Of a stretch of 6,102 nt of DNA, positions 1 to 6,102 are shown piece by piece. The notes below the pieces were generated by a model that saw only the letters and a list, made by a program, of their open reading frames with translations, had not been told where the DNA came from and did not search any database. The translations under genes were made by a program, and so were the position numbers. Position 1 is the stretch's first letter; every line of letters starts with the position of its first letter. Origin of the DNA: Bacteroidota bacterium (lineage in GTDB: Bacteria; Bacteroidota; Bacteroidia; Bacteroidales; Rikenellaceae); contig JAEZTA010000148.1 of assembly GCA_023443765.1 (NCBI GenBank), positions 1-6,102 on the forward strand. The letters are read 5' to 3'.

Positions 1-582
1 CTCTACGACGAGGGGCTGGAGAAAGGCCGCGCCGATGCCGATAAACTGGTCGCCGACGCCAAGGCCGAAGCACAGAAGATCGTCGCCGAAGCCCGCGCCC
101 AGGCCGAGGACATCGTCAGGAAGGCCGAAGCCAAGGCCGAGGATGTCAGCAAAAACACCATGACCGAGATTTCGCTGGCCGGCAAGCAGGCCGTTGCCAA
201 GATCAAGTCGGAGATCGCGTCGCTCATCATCGCCAAAGCTACGGCTGCGGGCGTGAAGGAGGCTGTCGTTGACCCGGCGTTCATCAAGGAGATGCTCGTC
301 GCCGTGGCGAAAAACTGGAACGGTTCCGATTCGGGCAAGGTCGAATTGCAGGCTCTGCTGCCTGAGTCCGAGCGTAAGACACTCGACGCCGCGTTCGAGA
401 AGAGTGCGAAGGAACTGCTCGCCGCCGGCATCGAAATCGGCTGGTCGAAGGAGGTGAAGACCGGCTTCAAGGTGGGCGCCAAGGATGGCGGCTACTACAT
501 TTCGTTCGCCGATGCCGACATCGAGGCGCTGCTGGGCGAGTACCTGCGCGGCAAGGTGTTCCAACTGTTGTTTAAGGCGTAA
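1..582 (+). CDS. atpE: V-type ATPase subunit E, 5'-truncated by window
   Basis: This is the peripheral-stalk subunit that holds the A3B3 head still against the rotor. The frame is open from base 1, so the gene begins upstream; the Met codon at 160 is internal. The window holds 193 residues, and by comparison with typical 195-210 aa E subunits only about 10-15 N-terminal residues are missing. In-window residues 1 to about 60 are a long charged helix rich in Ala, Glu and Lys with no helix breakers, as expected for the E stalk coiled coil that pairs with subunit G/H. From about residue 60 on there is a mixed alpha/beta C-terminal domain, ending in a Gly-Tyr-Tyr strand and a final helix (EALLGEYLRGKVFQLL), which in this family contacts the top of the head. 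It is the first gene in view, 3 nt before the DUF2764 gene. Assignment rests on this architecture plus its position ahead of unmistakable A, B, D and I genes. Confidence 0.9.
   Translation, partial: LYDEGLEKGRADADKLVADAKAEAQKIVAEARAQAEDIVRKAEAKAEDVSKNTMTEISLAGKQAVAKIKSEIASLIIAKATAAGVKEAVVDPAFIKEMLVAVAKNWNGSDSGKVELQALLPESERKTLDAAFEKSAKELLAAGIEIGWSKEVKTGFKVGAKDGGYYISFADADIEALLGEYLRGKVFQLLFKA
61..141 (+). repeat. short direct repeats in the subunit E stalk helix
   Basis: The 11-mer AAGGCCGAAGC occurs at 61-71 and again at 121-131, exactly 60 bp (20 codons) apart. A shorter copy, AAGGCCGA, lies at 133-140. All copies are in the same reading frame and encode Lys-Ala-Glu units in the Ala/Glu/Lys-rich stalk helix. 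I read this as coding low complexity in a coiled coil, not a regulatory or mobile repeat. Confidence 0.6.
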
Positions 583-585
583 GGC

Positions 586-1419
586 ATGTTTGGATCCGAT
601 TATTATTGTCTGGTAGCCTCCCTGAAGGAGTACACGCTCGATGCCGATACCAAGGGCTTCGACGCCCGGGCCATCATTTCCGAGATTCTGGAAGAGGTGG
701 ACCGCGCCGACGCCCGCGAGGTGCGGCTCCTGTACGGCTACTACGACTGTGAGAATATCGCCGCCCTGCGTGCGGGGCGCTCGGCGCACAATCCGCTGGG
801 CAACTTCACGCACGAGGAGCTGGAGGAGGAGCTGAAAGCCCCGAAGCGGCTGCCCGAAGCGATTGCCCGCGTGGTGAGAGCTTATGACGACCCCGAGGGC
901 GAGGACGCCGAGACGGTCGATACGTCGCGGCGTTTCGAGAAGGAGCTGTTCGGAGCCTACTACGCTGCCTGTGAAAAAGCCGGGAGCCGTTTCCTGCGCG
1001 AATGGTCGGCCTTCGACCTGAACCTACGCAACGTCTCGGCAGCCGTTACGGCGCGCTCCGCAGGCCGCGCGATCGAAGAGGTCATCGTGGGCGGGGGCGA
1101 CATTGCCGACCAACTGCAACGCAGTTCGGCGGCCGATTTCGGCCTTCGTGGCGAGTTGCCCTACATCGACGCGGTGATCGCGGCTGTGAACGACGAGGCC
1201 AACCTCGTGGAGAAAGAGCATAAGATCGACCTGATCCGCTGGAACGAAGCGACGGAACTGGCGACCTTCGACTATTTCGACATCAACGCCATCCTTTCCT
1301 ACCTGGTCCGGGTCAATATCGTTGCCCGCTGGACGCAGCTCGACGCCGCCCGCGGCCGTGAGATGTTCGCCCGCCTGATGCAGGAACTGGATGCCAAAGA
1401 GCTGATCGACAAGAAATAG
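586..1419 (+). CDS. DUF2764 family protein, probable V-type ATPase subunit C-like component
   Basis: This 277-residue soluble protein has no signal peptide or membrane segment. It begins MFGSDYYCLVASL; the N-terminal Tyr-Tyr-x-Leu-Val-Ala-x-Leu pattern is typical of DUF2764 proteins, which sit between the E and A genes in bacterial V-ATPase operons of Bacteroidales, spirochaetes and chlamydiae. The family is usually annotated as unknown. Two stretches resemble subunit C (AC39/d fold) by eye. One is residues 139-157, where an acidic residue is followed by D144-L-N-L-R-N149 and R157, like the 'E-D-x-x-N-L-R' helix of C. The other is residues 229-249, an aromatic and hydrophobic helix with Y239 and an Arg-Trp end. 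No other gene here could be subunit C, which links the central shaft to the ring. I therefore infer a divergent C subunit; this is inference, not a demonstrated function. The start codon is 3 nt after the subunit E stop, suggesting translational coupling. Confidence 0.85.
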   Translation: MFGSDYYCLVASLKEYTLDADTKGFDARAIISEILEEVDRADAREVRLLYGYYDCENIAALRAGRSAHNPLGNFTHEELEEELKAPKRLPEAIARVVRAYDDPEGEDAETVDTSRRFEKELFGAYYAACEKAGSRFLREWSAFDLNLRNVSAAVTARSAGRAIEEVIVGGGDIADQLQRSSAADFGLRGELPYIDAVIAAVNDEANLVEKEHKIDLIRWNEATELATFDYFDINAILSYLVRVNIVARWTQLDAARGREMFARLMQELDAKELIDKK

Positions 1420-1437
1420 TCCGGGAACTGCCCCTGT

Positions 1438-1461
1438 AAACCCTTCCCCAGGGACGGGTTT
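1438..1461 (+). repeat. inverted repeat, possible hairpin in the gap before subunit A
   Basis: AAACCC (1438-1443) pairs perfectly with GGGTTT (1456-1461). Inside it, after one mismatch, TCC (1445-1447) can pair with GGA (1452-1454), leaving a 4-nt loop. CCC at 1432-1434 could extend the stem to GGG at 1462-1464 across a 3-nt bulge. No T-tract follows, so it does not look like an intrinsic terminator. Confidence 0.5.
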
Positions 1462-1475
1462 GGGCCTGTACACGA

Positions 1476-1520
1476 CGCCGGAGGCGGCGACAACGCCCTT
1501 CCGGGGCGGACGCAGGTCCG
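1476..1520 (+). repeat. cluster of three short hairpins in the gap before subunit A
   Basis: Three short perfect inverted repeats follow one another. CGCC 1476-1479 pairs with GGCG 1483-1486 around a 3-nt loop. CGCCC 1494-1498 pairs with GGGCG 1504-1508 around TTCCG. CGGAC 1507-1511 pairs with GTCCG 1516-1520 around GCAG; this stem overlaps the previous one by two bases, so the two compete. GTCCGGAC at 1516-1523 is also an 8-bp palindrome. Stems this short arise easily in GC-rich DNA, so folding is plausible but unproven. Confidence 0.4.
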
Positions 1521-1564
1521 GACGAATGCAATTGCGAAGAAAAAGTAAATAACATAAAATACCA

Positions 1565-3319
1565 ATGAAAACTACAGGACGTGTAAACGGTATCATCTCC
1601 AACATCGTGATCGTCAAGGCCGACGGTCCCGTGGGCCAGAATGAGATCTGCTATGTCTGGACAGGCGATACCAAAATGATGGCCGAGGTCATCAAGGTCA
1701 TAGGCGACGCGGCCTATGTCCAGGTTTTTGACAGCACGCGCGGTCTGAAGATCGGCGACAAGGTCGAATTCGAGGGTCACATGCTCGAAGCGACGCTGGC
1801 CCCGGGCCTTCTGTCGCGCAACTACGACGGTCTGCAGAACGACCTCGAAAAGATGGACGGTCTGTTCATCGCCCGCGGTTCGATCACCGAACCGATCGAC
1901 TACAATGCCGAGTGGGAGTTCTCGCCGCTGGCCAAGGCCGGCGATAAGGTCACCGCAGCCTCGTGGCTGGGCGAAGTCAAGGAGCAGTGGGTGATGCACA
2001 AGATCATGGTTCCCTTCACGATGACGGGCAGCTATACGGTCAAGAGTGTCGCCAAGGCCGGCAAATACAAGGTCACCGACACCATGGCCGTCCTGACCGA
2101 CGCCGAAGGGCGTGACCACAATGTGACGATGGTGCAGAAATGGCCCGTCAAGCAGGCCGTGCGCTGCTACGTCGAGAAACCCCGCCCGTCGCGTGTCATG
2201 GAGACCGGCGTGCGCCCGATCGACACCTTCAACCCGATGGCCGAAGGCGGTACGGGCTTTATCCCGGGGCCGTTCGGCGCCGGTAAGACCGTGCTCCAGC
2301 ACGCCATTTCCAAGCAGGCCGACGCCGATGTGATCATCATGGTCGCCTGCGGCGAGCGTGCCAACGAGGTGGTGGAAATCTTCAAGGAGTTCCCCGAACT
2401 GATCGACCCCCATACAGGACATACGCTCATGGAGCGCACGATCATCATCTGTAACACGTCGAACATGCCCGTTGCCGCGCGTGAGGCGTCGGTGTATACG
2501 GGTATGACCATCGGCGAGTACTACCGCGCCATGGGACTCAAGGTGCTGGTTATGGCCGACTCGACGTCGCGCTGGGCGCAGGCGCTGCGTGAGATGTCGA
2601 ACCGCCTGGAGGAGCTTCCGGGACAGGACGCCTTCCCGATGGACCTTTCGGCCATCATCTCCAACTTCTACTCGCGTGCCGGCCTGGTGAAACTCGTCGG
2701 CGGCCAAACCGGTTCGGTGACGTTCCTCGGTACGGTGTCGCCTGCGGGCGGTAACCTCAAGGAGCCGGTGACCGAATCGACCAAGAAGGCTGCGCGCTGC
2801 TTCTACGCCCTTTCGCAGGGCCGTGCCGACTCGAAGCGCTACCCGGCTATCGACCCGCTCGAATCCTATTCGAAATACCTCGAATACCCCGAAATCCGCG
2901 AGTACCTCGACAACCACATCGAGAAGGACTGGGTGGACCTCGTCTATGCCGGTAAGACCATCGTGCAGCGCGGTAAGGAGGCTAACGACCAGATCAACAT
3001 CCTGGGCGACGACGGCGTTCCCGTCGAGTACCACGAGCGGTTCTGGAAATCGGAGCTGATCGACTTCGTCATCCTGCAGCAGGACGCCTTCGACGCCATC
3101 GACGCCAACTGCCCGATGGAGCGCCAGCAGATGATGTACAAAATGGTCCTCGGCATCTGCAACCAGGAATTTGCGTTCGCCGATTTCGAAGCCTGCTCGC
3201 AGTTCTTCAAGGGCCTGATCAACCTCTTCCGCCAGATGAACTACTCGGAGTGGAAGTCGGAGAAGTTCGAGGGCTACCGGAAGCAGATCGAGCAGTATGT
3301 GAGTGAACAATCCAAATAA
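1565..3319 (+). CDS. atpA: V-type ATP synthase/ATPase catalytic subunit A
   Basis: This is the nucleotide-hydrolysing subunit of the A3B3 head, cytoplasmic side, 584 residues, the normal length for the family. The N-terminal beta-barrel covers about residues 1-75 and is followed by the conserved LAPGLLSRNYDGLQ segment. The non-homologous 'bulge' region special to A subunits spans about 110-190. The nucleotide domain carries an intact Walker A, GPFGAGKT, at 235-242 (K241). The catalytic glutamate is E264 in the CGERANE motif (262-268). Walker B, LVMAD, ends at D332 and is followed by the STSRWAQALRE signature. The C-terminal helical domain runs from about 440 to the end. The start is chosen because MKTTGRVNGIISN matches the usual N-terminus and follows an A-rich leader. 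No key residue is missing, so the enzyme should be active. It lies 145 nt after the DUF2764 gene and 11 nt before subunit B. Confidence 0.98.
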   Translation: MKTTGRVNGIISNIVIVKADGPVGQNEICYVWTGDTKMMAEVIKVIGDAAYVQVFDSTRGLKIGDKVEFEGHMLEATLAPGLLSRNYDGLQNDLEKMDGLFIARGSITEPIDYNAEWEFSPLAKAGDKVTAASWLGEVKEQWVMHKIMVPFTMTGSYTVKSVAKAGKYKVTDTMAVLTDAEGRDHNVTMVQKWPVKQAVRCYVEKPRPSRVMETGVRPIDTFNPMAEGGTGFIPGPFGAGKTVLQHAISKQADADVIIMVACGERANEVVEIFKEFPELIDPHTGHTLMERTIIICNTSNMPVAAREASVYTGMTIGEYYRAMGLKVLVMADSTSRWAQALREMSNRLEELPGQDAFPMDLSAIISNFYSRAGLVKLVGGQTGSVTFLGTVSPAGGNLKEPVTESTKKAARCFYALSQGRADSKRYPAIDPLESYSKYLEYPEIREYLDNHIEKDWVDLVYAGKTIVQRGKEANDQINILGDDGVPVEYHERFWKSELIDFVILQQDAFDAIDANCPMERQQMMYKMVLGICNQEFAFADFEACSQFFKGLINLFRQMNYSEWKSEKFEGYRKQIEQYVSEQSK

Positions 3320-3321
3320 GC

Positions 3322-3326
3322 AGGAG
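3322..3326 (+). promoter_or_regulatory. Shine-Dalgarno-like site for subunit B
   Basis: AGGAG lies 4 nt before the ATG at 3331, just after the subunit A stop codon (3317-3319). A recognisable Shine-Dalgarno motif is not the rule in Bacteroidota, and the spacing is short, so its use is plausible but not certain. It supports the chosen start of subunit B. Confidence 0.45.
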
Positions 3327-3330
3327 AATT

Positions 3331-4653
3331 ATGACAACACGAGCATTTCAGAAAATATATACCAAGATTGACAACATCACCAAGGCTACCGTGACGCTCC
3401 GCGCCACGGGCGTCGGCAACGACGAACTGGCCACTGTCGGCGGCAAGCTGGCGCAGGTGGTGAAGATTATGGGCGAGAATGTCACCCTGCAGATTTTCGC
3501 CGGAACCGAAGGCCTGTCCACCGATTCCGAAGTCATTTTCCACGGCGAACCTCCCAAACTGCGTGTTTCGGACAACCTCGCCGGGCGTTTCTTCAACGCT
3601 TACGGCGACCCGCTCGAAGGCGGCGAAATTGTCGAGGGCGAAGCCCGCGAGATCGGCGGCCCGACGGTGAACCCCTTCCGGCGTATCCAGCCTTCGGAGC
3701 TGATCGCCACGGGTATCGCCGGTATCGACCTGAACAATACGATCGTTACGGGCCAGAAGATTCCGTTCTTCGCCGACCCCGACCAGCCTTATAATGCCGT
3801 GATGGCCAACGTGGCGCTGCGCGCCAAGGCCGACAAGATCATCCTCGGCGGCATGGGCCTCACGAACGACGACTTCCTTTACTTCAAGTCGGTCTTCGAG
3901 AACGCCGGTGCGCTCGACCGTATCGTGTCGTTCGTCAACACGACGGAGAATCCGCCCGTGGAGCGCCTGCTCGTCCCCGACATGGCGCTGACAGCCGCCG
4001 AATATTTTGCCGTCGACAAGGGCGAAAAGGTGCTGGTGCTGCTGACCGACATGACGCTTTACGCCGATGCGCTGGCCATCGTGTCGAACCGTATGGACCA
4101 GATTCCTTCGAAGGACTCGATGCCGGGTTCGTTGTACTCGGACCTCGCGAAAATCTACGAGAAGGCCGTGCAGCTGCCTAACGGCGGTTCGATCACGATC
4201 ATCGCCGTGACGACGCTTTCGGGCGGCGACATCACGCACGCCATCCCCGACAATACGGGTTACATCACTGAGGGCCAGTTGTTCCTGCGTAACGACTCCG
4301 ATACGGGCAAGGTCATCGTCGACCCGTTCCGCTCGCTTTCGCGTCTGAAACAGCTCGTTATCGGCAAGAAGACCCGTGAGGACCATCCGCAGGTGATGAA
4401 CGCCTGCGTGCGCCTTTACGCCGATGCAGCCAACGCCAAGACCAAGTTGGAAAACGGTTTCGACCTCTCGGACTACGACGAGCGTACGCTCAAGTTCGCG
4501 TTCGACTACTCGGAGAAACTGCTGGCTATCGACGTGAATATCGAGATCAACCAGATGCTCGACACTGCGTGGGGACTCTTCGCCAAGTACTTTACCAAGG
4601 AAGAGGTCGCCATCAAGGAAGAGCTTATCAAGAAATACTGGAAGGAGGCGTAA
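3331..4653 (+). CDS. atpB: V-type ATP synthase/ATPase non-catalytic subunit B
   Basis: This is the regulatory partner of subunit A in the head. At 440 residues it belongs to the short type known from chlamydiae, spirochaetes and Bacteroidales (other B subunits are about 455-490). The N-terminal barrel (about 1-75) leads to the LAGRFFNAYGDPLEGG segment and then to NNTIVTGQKIPFF (135-147). The P-loop position (146-155) reads FFADPDQPYN and cannot bind phosphate like a Walker A, as expected for B. VLLTDMTLYADAL surrounds D240-Y244. The arginine finger that reaches into the A active site is R338 in SLSRLKQ (335-341). DITHAIPDNTGYITEGQ is the conserved B signature. Oddity: residues 258-267 read IPSKDSMPGS where most B subunits have an Arg-Gly-Tyr-Pro-Gly sequence. 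It starts 11 nt after subunit A and ends 6 nt before subunit D. Confidence 0.97.
   Translation: MTTRAFQKIYTKIDNITKATVTLRATGVGNDELATVGGKLAQVVKIMGENVTLQIFAGTEGLSTDSEVIFHGEPPKLRVSDNLAGRFFNAYGDPLEGGEIVEGEAREIGGPTVNPFRRIQPSELIATGIAGIDLNNTIVTGQKIPFFADPDQPYNAVMANVALRAKADKIILGGMGLTNDDFLYFKSVFENAGALDRIVSFVNTTENPPVERLLVPDMALTAAEYFAVDKGEKVLVLLTDMTLYADALAIVSNRMDQIPSKDSMPGSLYSDLAKIYEKAVQLPNGGSITIIAVTTLSGGDITHAIPDNTGYITEGQLFLRNDSDTGKVIVDPFRSLSRLKQLVIGKKTREDHPQVMNACVRLYADAANAKTKLENGFDLSDYDERTLKFAFDYSEKLLAIDVNIEINQMLDTAWGLFAKYFTKEEVAIKEELIKKYWKEA
4643..4648 (+). promoter_or_regulatory. Shine-Dalgarno-like site for subunit D inside the end of subunit B
   Basis: AGGAGG sits within the last codons of subunit B (Lys-Glu-Ala-stop), 11 nt before the ATG at 4660. 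It could serve subunit D initiation and couple the two reading frames. The match may also be just coding sequence, since Bacteroidota depend little on this motif. Confidence 0.4.
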
Positions 4654-4659
4654 TCCGCA

Positions 4660-5268
4660 ATGGCAATCAAATTTCAATATAACAAGACCTCGCTCGGCGA
4701 CCTCGGCAAACAGCTGAAAATGCGCCAGAAAGCCCTCCCTACGATCAAAAGTAAGGAGTCGGCCCTGCGCTCCGAAGTCAAGAAGGCGAAGGACTCCGCA
4801 AACGACTACCGCCGTCGGCTCGATGCCCTGAAGGCCGAGTACGACTACATGGTGTCGCTCTGGGGAGAGTTTGATTGTGACCTCTTGCGCATCGCCGACG
4901 TTGAACTTTCGGTTCAGAAGATCGCGGGCGTGCGCACGCCTGTCCTGCAGAATGTCCTGTTCGAGGAGAAACCCTACGATCTGTTCTCCTCGCCGGTGTG
5001 GTTTGCCGACGGGGTCGACATCCTCAAGCGCATGGCGCAACTGGGGATCGAGTTCGAGGTTTACAACCGCAAGATGGAACTGCTGGACCATGCGCGCCGC
5101 AAAACCACTCAGAAGGTGAACTTGTACGAGAAGGTGCAGATACCCGGGTACGAGGACGCCATACGTAAGATCAAACGCTTCATGGAGGACGAGGAGAACC
5201 TCTCCAAGTCGGCCCAGAAGATCGTGAAAACCAAACAACAGGCAGCCGGGGAGGGCGCGATGTTATGA
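4660..5268 (+). CDS. atpD: V-type ATP synthase/ATPase subunit D (central shaft)
   Basis: This subunit forms the rotating axle through the A3B3 head, the counterpart of F1 gamma. It has 202 residues, usual for the family. It is two long helices with a small middle domain: the N-terminal helix runs from about residue 10 to 68 (Lys/Arg-rich, with LGKQLKMRQKALPTIKSKES early on). A less helical central part follows (about 80-117, with VRTPVLQNVLFEEKPYDLF). A second long helix covers about 118-195, including the conserved C-terminal pattern KVNLYEKVQIPGYEDAIRKI (152-171). No signal peptide or membrane segment is seen. The gene starts 6 nt after subunit B, and its last 4 nt overlap the start of subunit I (ATGA). 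The position between B and I matches other bacterial V-ATPase operons. An F subunit, which normally binds D, is not encoded in the window. Confidence 0.95.
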   Translation: MAIKFQYNKTSLGDLGKQLKMRQKALPTIKSKESALRSEVKKAKDSANDYRRRLDALKAEYDYMVSLWGEFDCDLLRIADVELSVQKIAGVRTPVLQNVLFEEKPYDLFSSPVWFADGVDILKRMAQLGIEFEVYNRKMELLDHARRKTTQKVNLYEKVQIPGYEDAIRKIKRFMEDEENLSKSAQKIVKTKQQAAGEGAML

Positions 5269-6102
5269 TAGCGAAAATGTCGAAATACGACTTTGTGCTC
5301 TTTGCGGCGCAGAGCGAGGATTTCGTTGAGAAACTCCGCGAACTCGGGCTGGTGGACATTACCACTACGGGCTGGGAACCCTCCGAGGAGGACCGTCAGT
5401 TGCTGCTGGACATCGAAGGCCACACCAAGGCCCTGGATTTCCTGGGAACCCTCCGGGCCGAAGGGCGCTTCAAGGCCGGGGCCAAACCGTTCGCTTCGGG
5501 CCAGGAGGCTTACGAGCACTATGCCGCTGCACATCAGCAGGCTATGGCGCTCCACGCCGAGATCAGCCGCCTCGAAAAATCCGCCGACGAACTGCGCCCC
5601 TGGGGAGCTTTCGACGTGGAAACCACGAAGAAACTCGCCGCTCAGGGCATCGTGCTGCGCTACTTCTTCACCCAGCGCAACACCTTCGATAAGCAGCTCG
5701 CAGAGTGGTCGGAGACCTATACCGTTTCGGAGGTCAGCCGTACCGACGCTATGGTCTGGTTCATCGTCGTGGCCAAACCCGGCGAGGAGGTGACGCTCGA
5801 TGCGCAGGAGATGAAAACCCCGGCGATGGACATCCGCGAGGCGGAGCGCCGCATCGACGAGGCTAATAAGAAACTCGACGCCCTCGACGCCGAGTTCTCG
5901 CGCGTGGCCGCTTCGGAAGAACTGCTTTCGCAGCATGCCTGCTCGCTGAAAGAGCGCTTGCAGGGCGTGCAGGTCAAAGCCACGGCTCAGCAGGCCGCCG
6001 ACGGCACGCTGGTCGTCATGGAGGGCTGGGCCGAGAAGGAGACCTCCGACAAGGTCGACGCCCTGTTGGAAGCGTATCCCAACGTCGTTTATCTCAAGGG
6101 AG
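5265..6102 (+). CDS. atpI: V-type ATP synthase/ATPase subunit I (a), cytoplasmic part, 3'-truncated by window
   Basis: This is the stator subunit that, in its membrane half, forms the ion half-channels against the ring. The first 279 codons are present and the frame is still open at the window end. That is only the cytoplasmic arm; full-length proteins are usually about 600 residues or more with several C-terminal helices, none of which are in view. The start at 5265 gives MIAKMSKYDFVLF, matching the family pattern; the Met at 5277 is less likely. The ATG overlaps the subunit D stop as ATGA, and a purine-rich GGGGAGGG lies at 5248-5255. Visible features are an alpha/beta globular segment (1-35), a helical arm (about 80-110), the family's Pro-Trp-Gly signature at 112-114, a second globular segment (127-175), a coiled-coil helix (about 186-235) and the returning strand with E253-G254-W255, which is conserved in I subunits. 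Confidence 0.95.
   Translation, partial: MIAKMSKYDFVLFAAQSEDFVEKLRELGLVDITTTGWEPSEEDRQLLLDIEGHTKALDFLGTLRAEGRFKAGAKPFASGQEAYEHYAAAHQQAMALHAEISRLEKSADELRPWGAFDVETTKKLAAQGIVLRYFFTQRNTFDKQLAEWSETYTVSEVSRTDAMVWFIVVAKPGEEVTLDAQEMKTPAMDIREAERRIDEANKKLDALDAEFSRVAASEELLSQHACSLKERLQGVQVKATAQQAADGTLVVMEGWAEKETSDKVDALLEAYPNVVYLKG

Larger units (their letters stand above)
1420..1564 (+). other. 145-nt intergenic region with hairpin-rich 5' part and A-rich subunit A leader
   Basis: This is the only sizeable non-coding gap in the operon. Bases 1420 to about 1525 are GC-rich and hold several consecutive small inverted repeats. Bases 1535-1564 are A-rich (for example AAGAAAAAGTAAATAACATA at 1537-1556) and lead straight to the subunit A start. 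The A-rich part without a Shine-Dalgarno motif fits Bacteroidota translation initiation. I find no TTTG / TAnnTTTG promoter pair and no T-run after any hairpin, so neither a promoter nor an intrinsic terminator can be supported. It may be an mRNA processing or stability element, or simply a leader; the sequence alone does not decide. Confidence 0.6.

Noticed and set aside
160..582. A complete 140-residue gene starting at the Met codon at 160
   Set aside because: The same frame is open back to base 1 and encodes the subunit E stalk helix, so this Met is internal and the gene is truncated by the window edge.
1438..1520. Intrinsic terminator between the DUF2764 gene and subunit A
   Set aside because: Hairpins are possible but none is followed by a T-run, and stopping transcription here would cut off the head genes of the same complex.
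1459..1564. Internal Bacteroidota promoter before subunit A
   Set aside because: TTTG occurs at 1459-1462, but no TAnnTTTG box follows at the expected distance. The A-rich part fits a translation leader better.
1313..3310. Open frame of 665 codons on the minus strand opposite subunit A
   Set aside because: It lies fully antisense to an intact, highly conserved gene. Its His/Arg/Leu/Val/Asp-rich, motif-free translation is what the complement of GC-rich, third-position-biased codons produces.
3274..5238. Open frame of 654 codons on the minus strand opposite subunits B and D
   Set aside because: Same antisense shadow effect. It spans two real genes and their junction, and the translation shows no domain I recognise.
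5293..5793. Plus-strand open frame of 166 codons in another frame inside subunit I
   Set aside because: The Arg/Ser/Pro-rich translation is typical of an out-of-frame reading of a GC-rich gene. The subunit I frame has clear family motifs.
5109..5936. Open frame of 275 codons on the minus strand opposite the ends of D and I
   Set aside because: Antisense to two well-supported genes, with no recognisable domain or initiation context.

Overview
The window is one strand of a single, densely packed operon for a V/A-type (rotary, vacuolar/archaeal-like) ATPase. All six genes read left to right: the 3' part of the subunit E gene (1-582), a DUF2764-family gene that I interpret as a divergent subunit C (586-1419), the catalytic subunit A gene (1565-3319), the subunit B gene (3331-4653), the central-shaft subunit D gene (4660-5268) and the 5' part of the membrane subunit I/a gene (5265-6102). 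Both ends of the window cut through genes. The first codons of subunit E and all membrane helices of subunit I lie outside, as presumably does the ring (K/c) subunit gene.

The order E-DUF2764-A-B-D-I is the compact bacterial V-ATPase arrangement known from Bacteroidales, spirochaetes and chlamydiae. It differs from the Thermus/Enterococcus arrangement, where a separate F-type subunit gene lies near C and A. The GC-rich codon use, the A-rich leader before subunit A with no Shine-Dalgarno sequence, and the protein sequences (for example a subunit I beginning MIAKMSKY) suggest a GC-rich member of Bacteroidota. An Alistipes-like (Rikenellaceae) gut bacterium is my best guess. This is inferred from recall of families, not from a search.

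Layout: spacings between genes are 3, 145, 11, 6 and -4 nt. The only real gap is 1420-1564, between the DUF2764 gene and subunit A. It has a GC-rich, hairpin-prone first part (about 1420-1525) followed by an A-rich stretch leading to the subunit A start. I see no clear Bacteroidota promoter (TTTG / TAnnTTTG), no T-tract terminator, no tRNA or rRNA, no mobile element and no CRISPR array.

How the parts work together: A and B form the hexameric ATP-hydrolysing head, and A carries the intact Walker A motif, catalytic Glu and Walker B motif. B supplies the arginine finger and has no P-loop. D is the rotating shaft, the DUF2764 protein probably seats the shaft on the ring, E is the peripheral stalk, and I is the stator and ion channel. 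Whether the enzyme pumps Na+ or H+, or makes ATP, cannot be told here because the ring subunit is outside the window. The window is mostly ordinary. The points worth a second look are the structured gap, the missing F and G/H genes, the identity of the DUF2764 protein, and an altered loop in subunit B.
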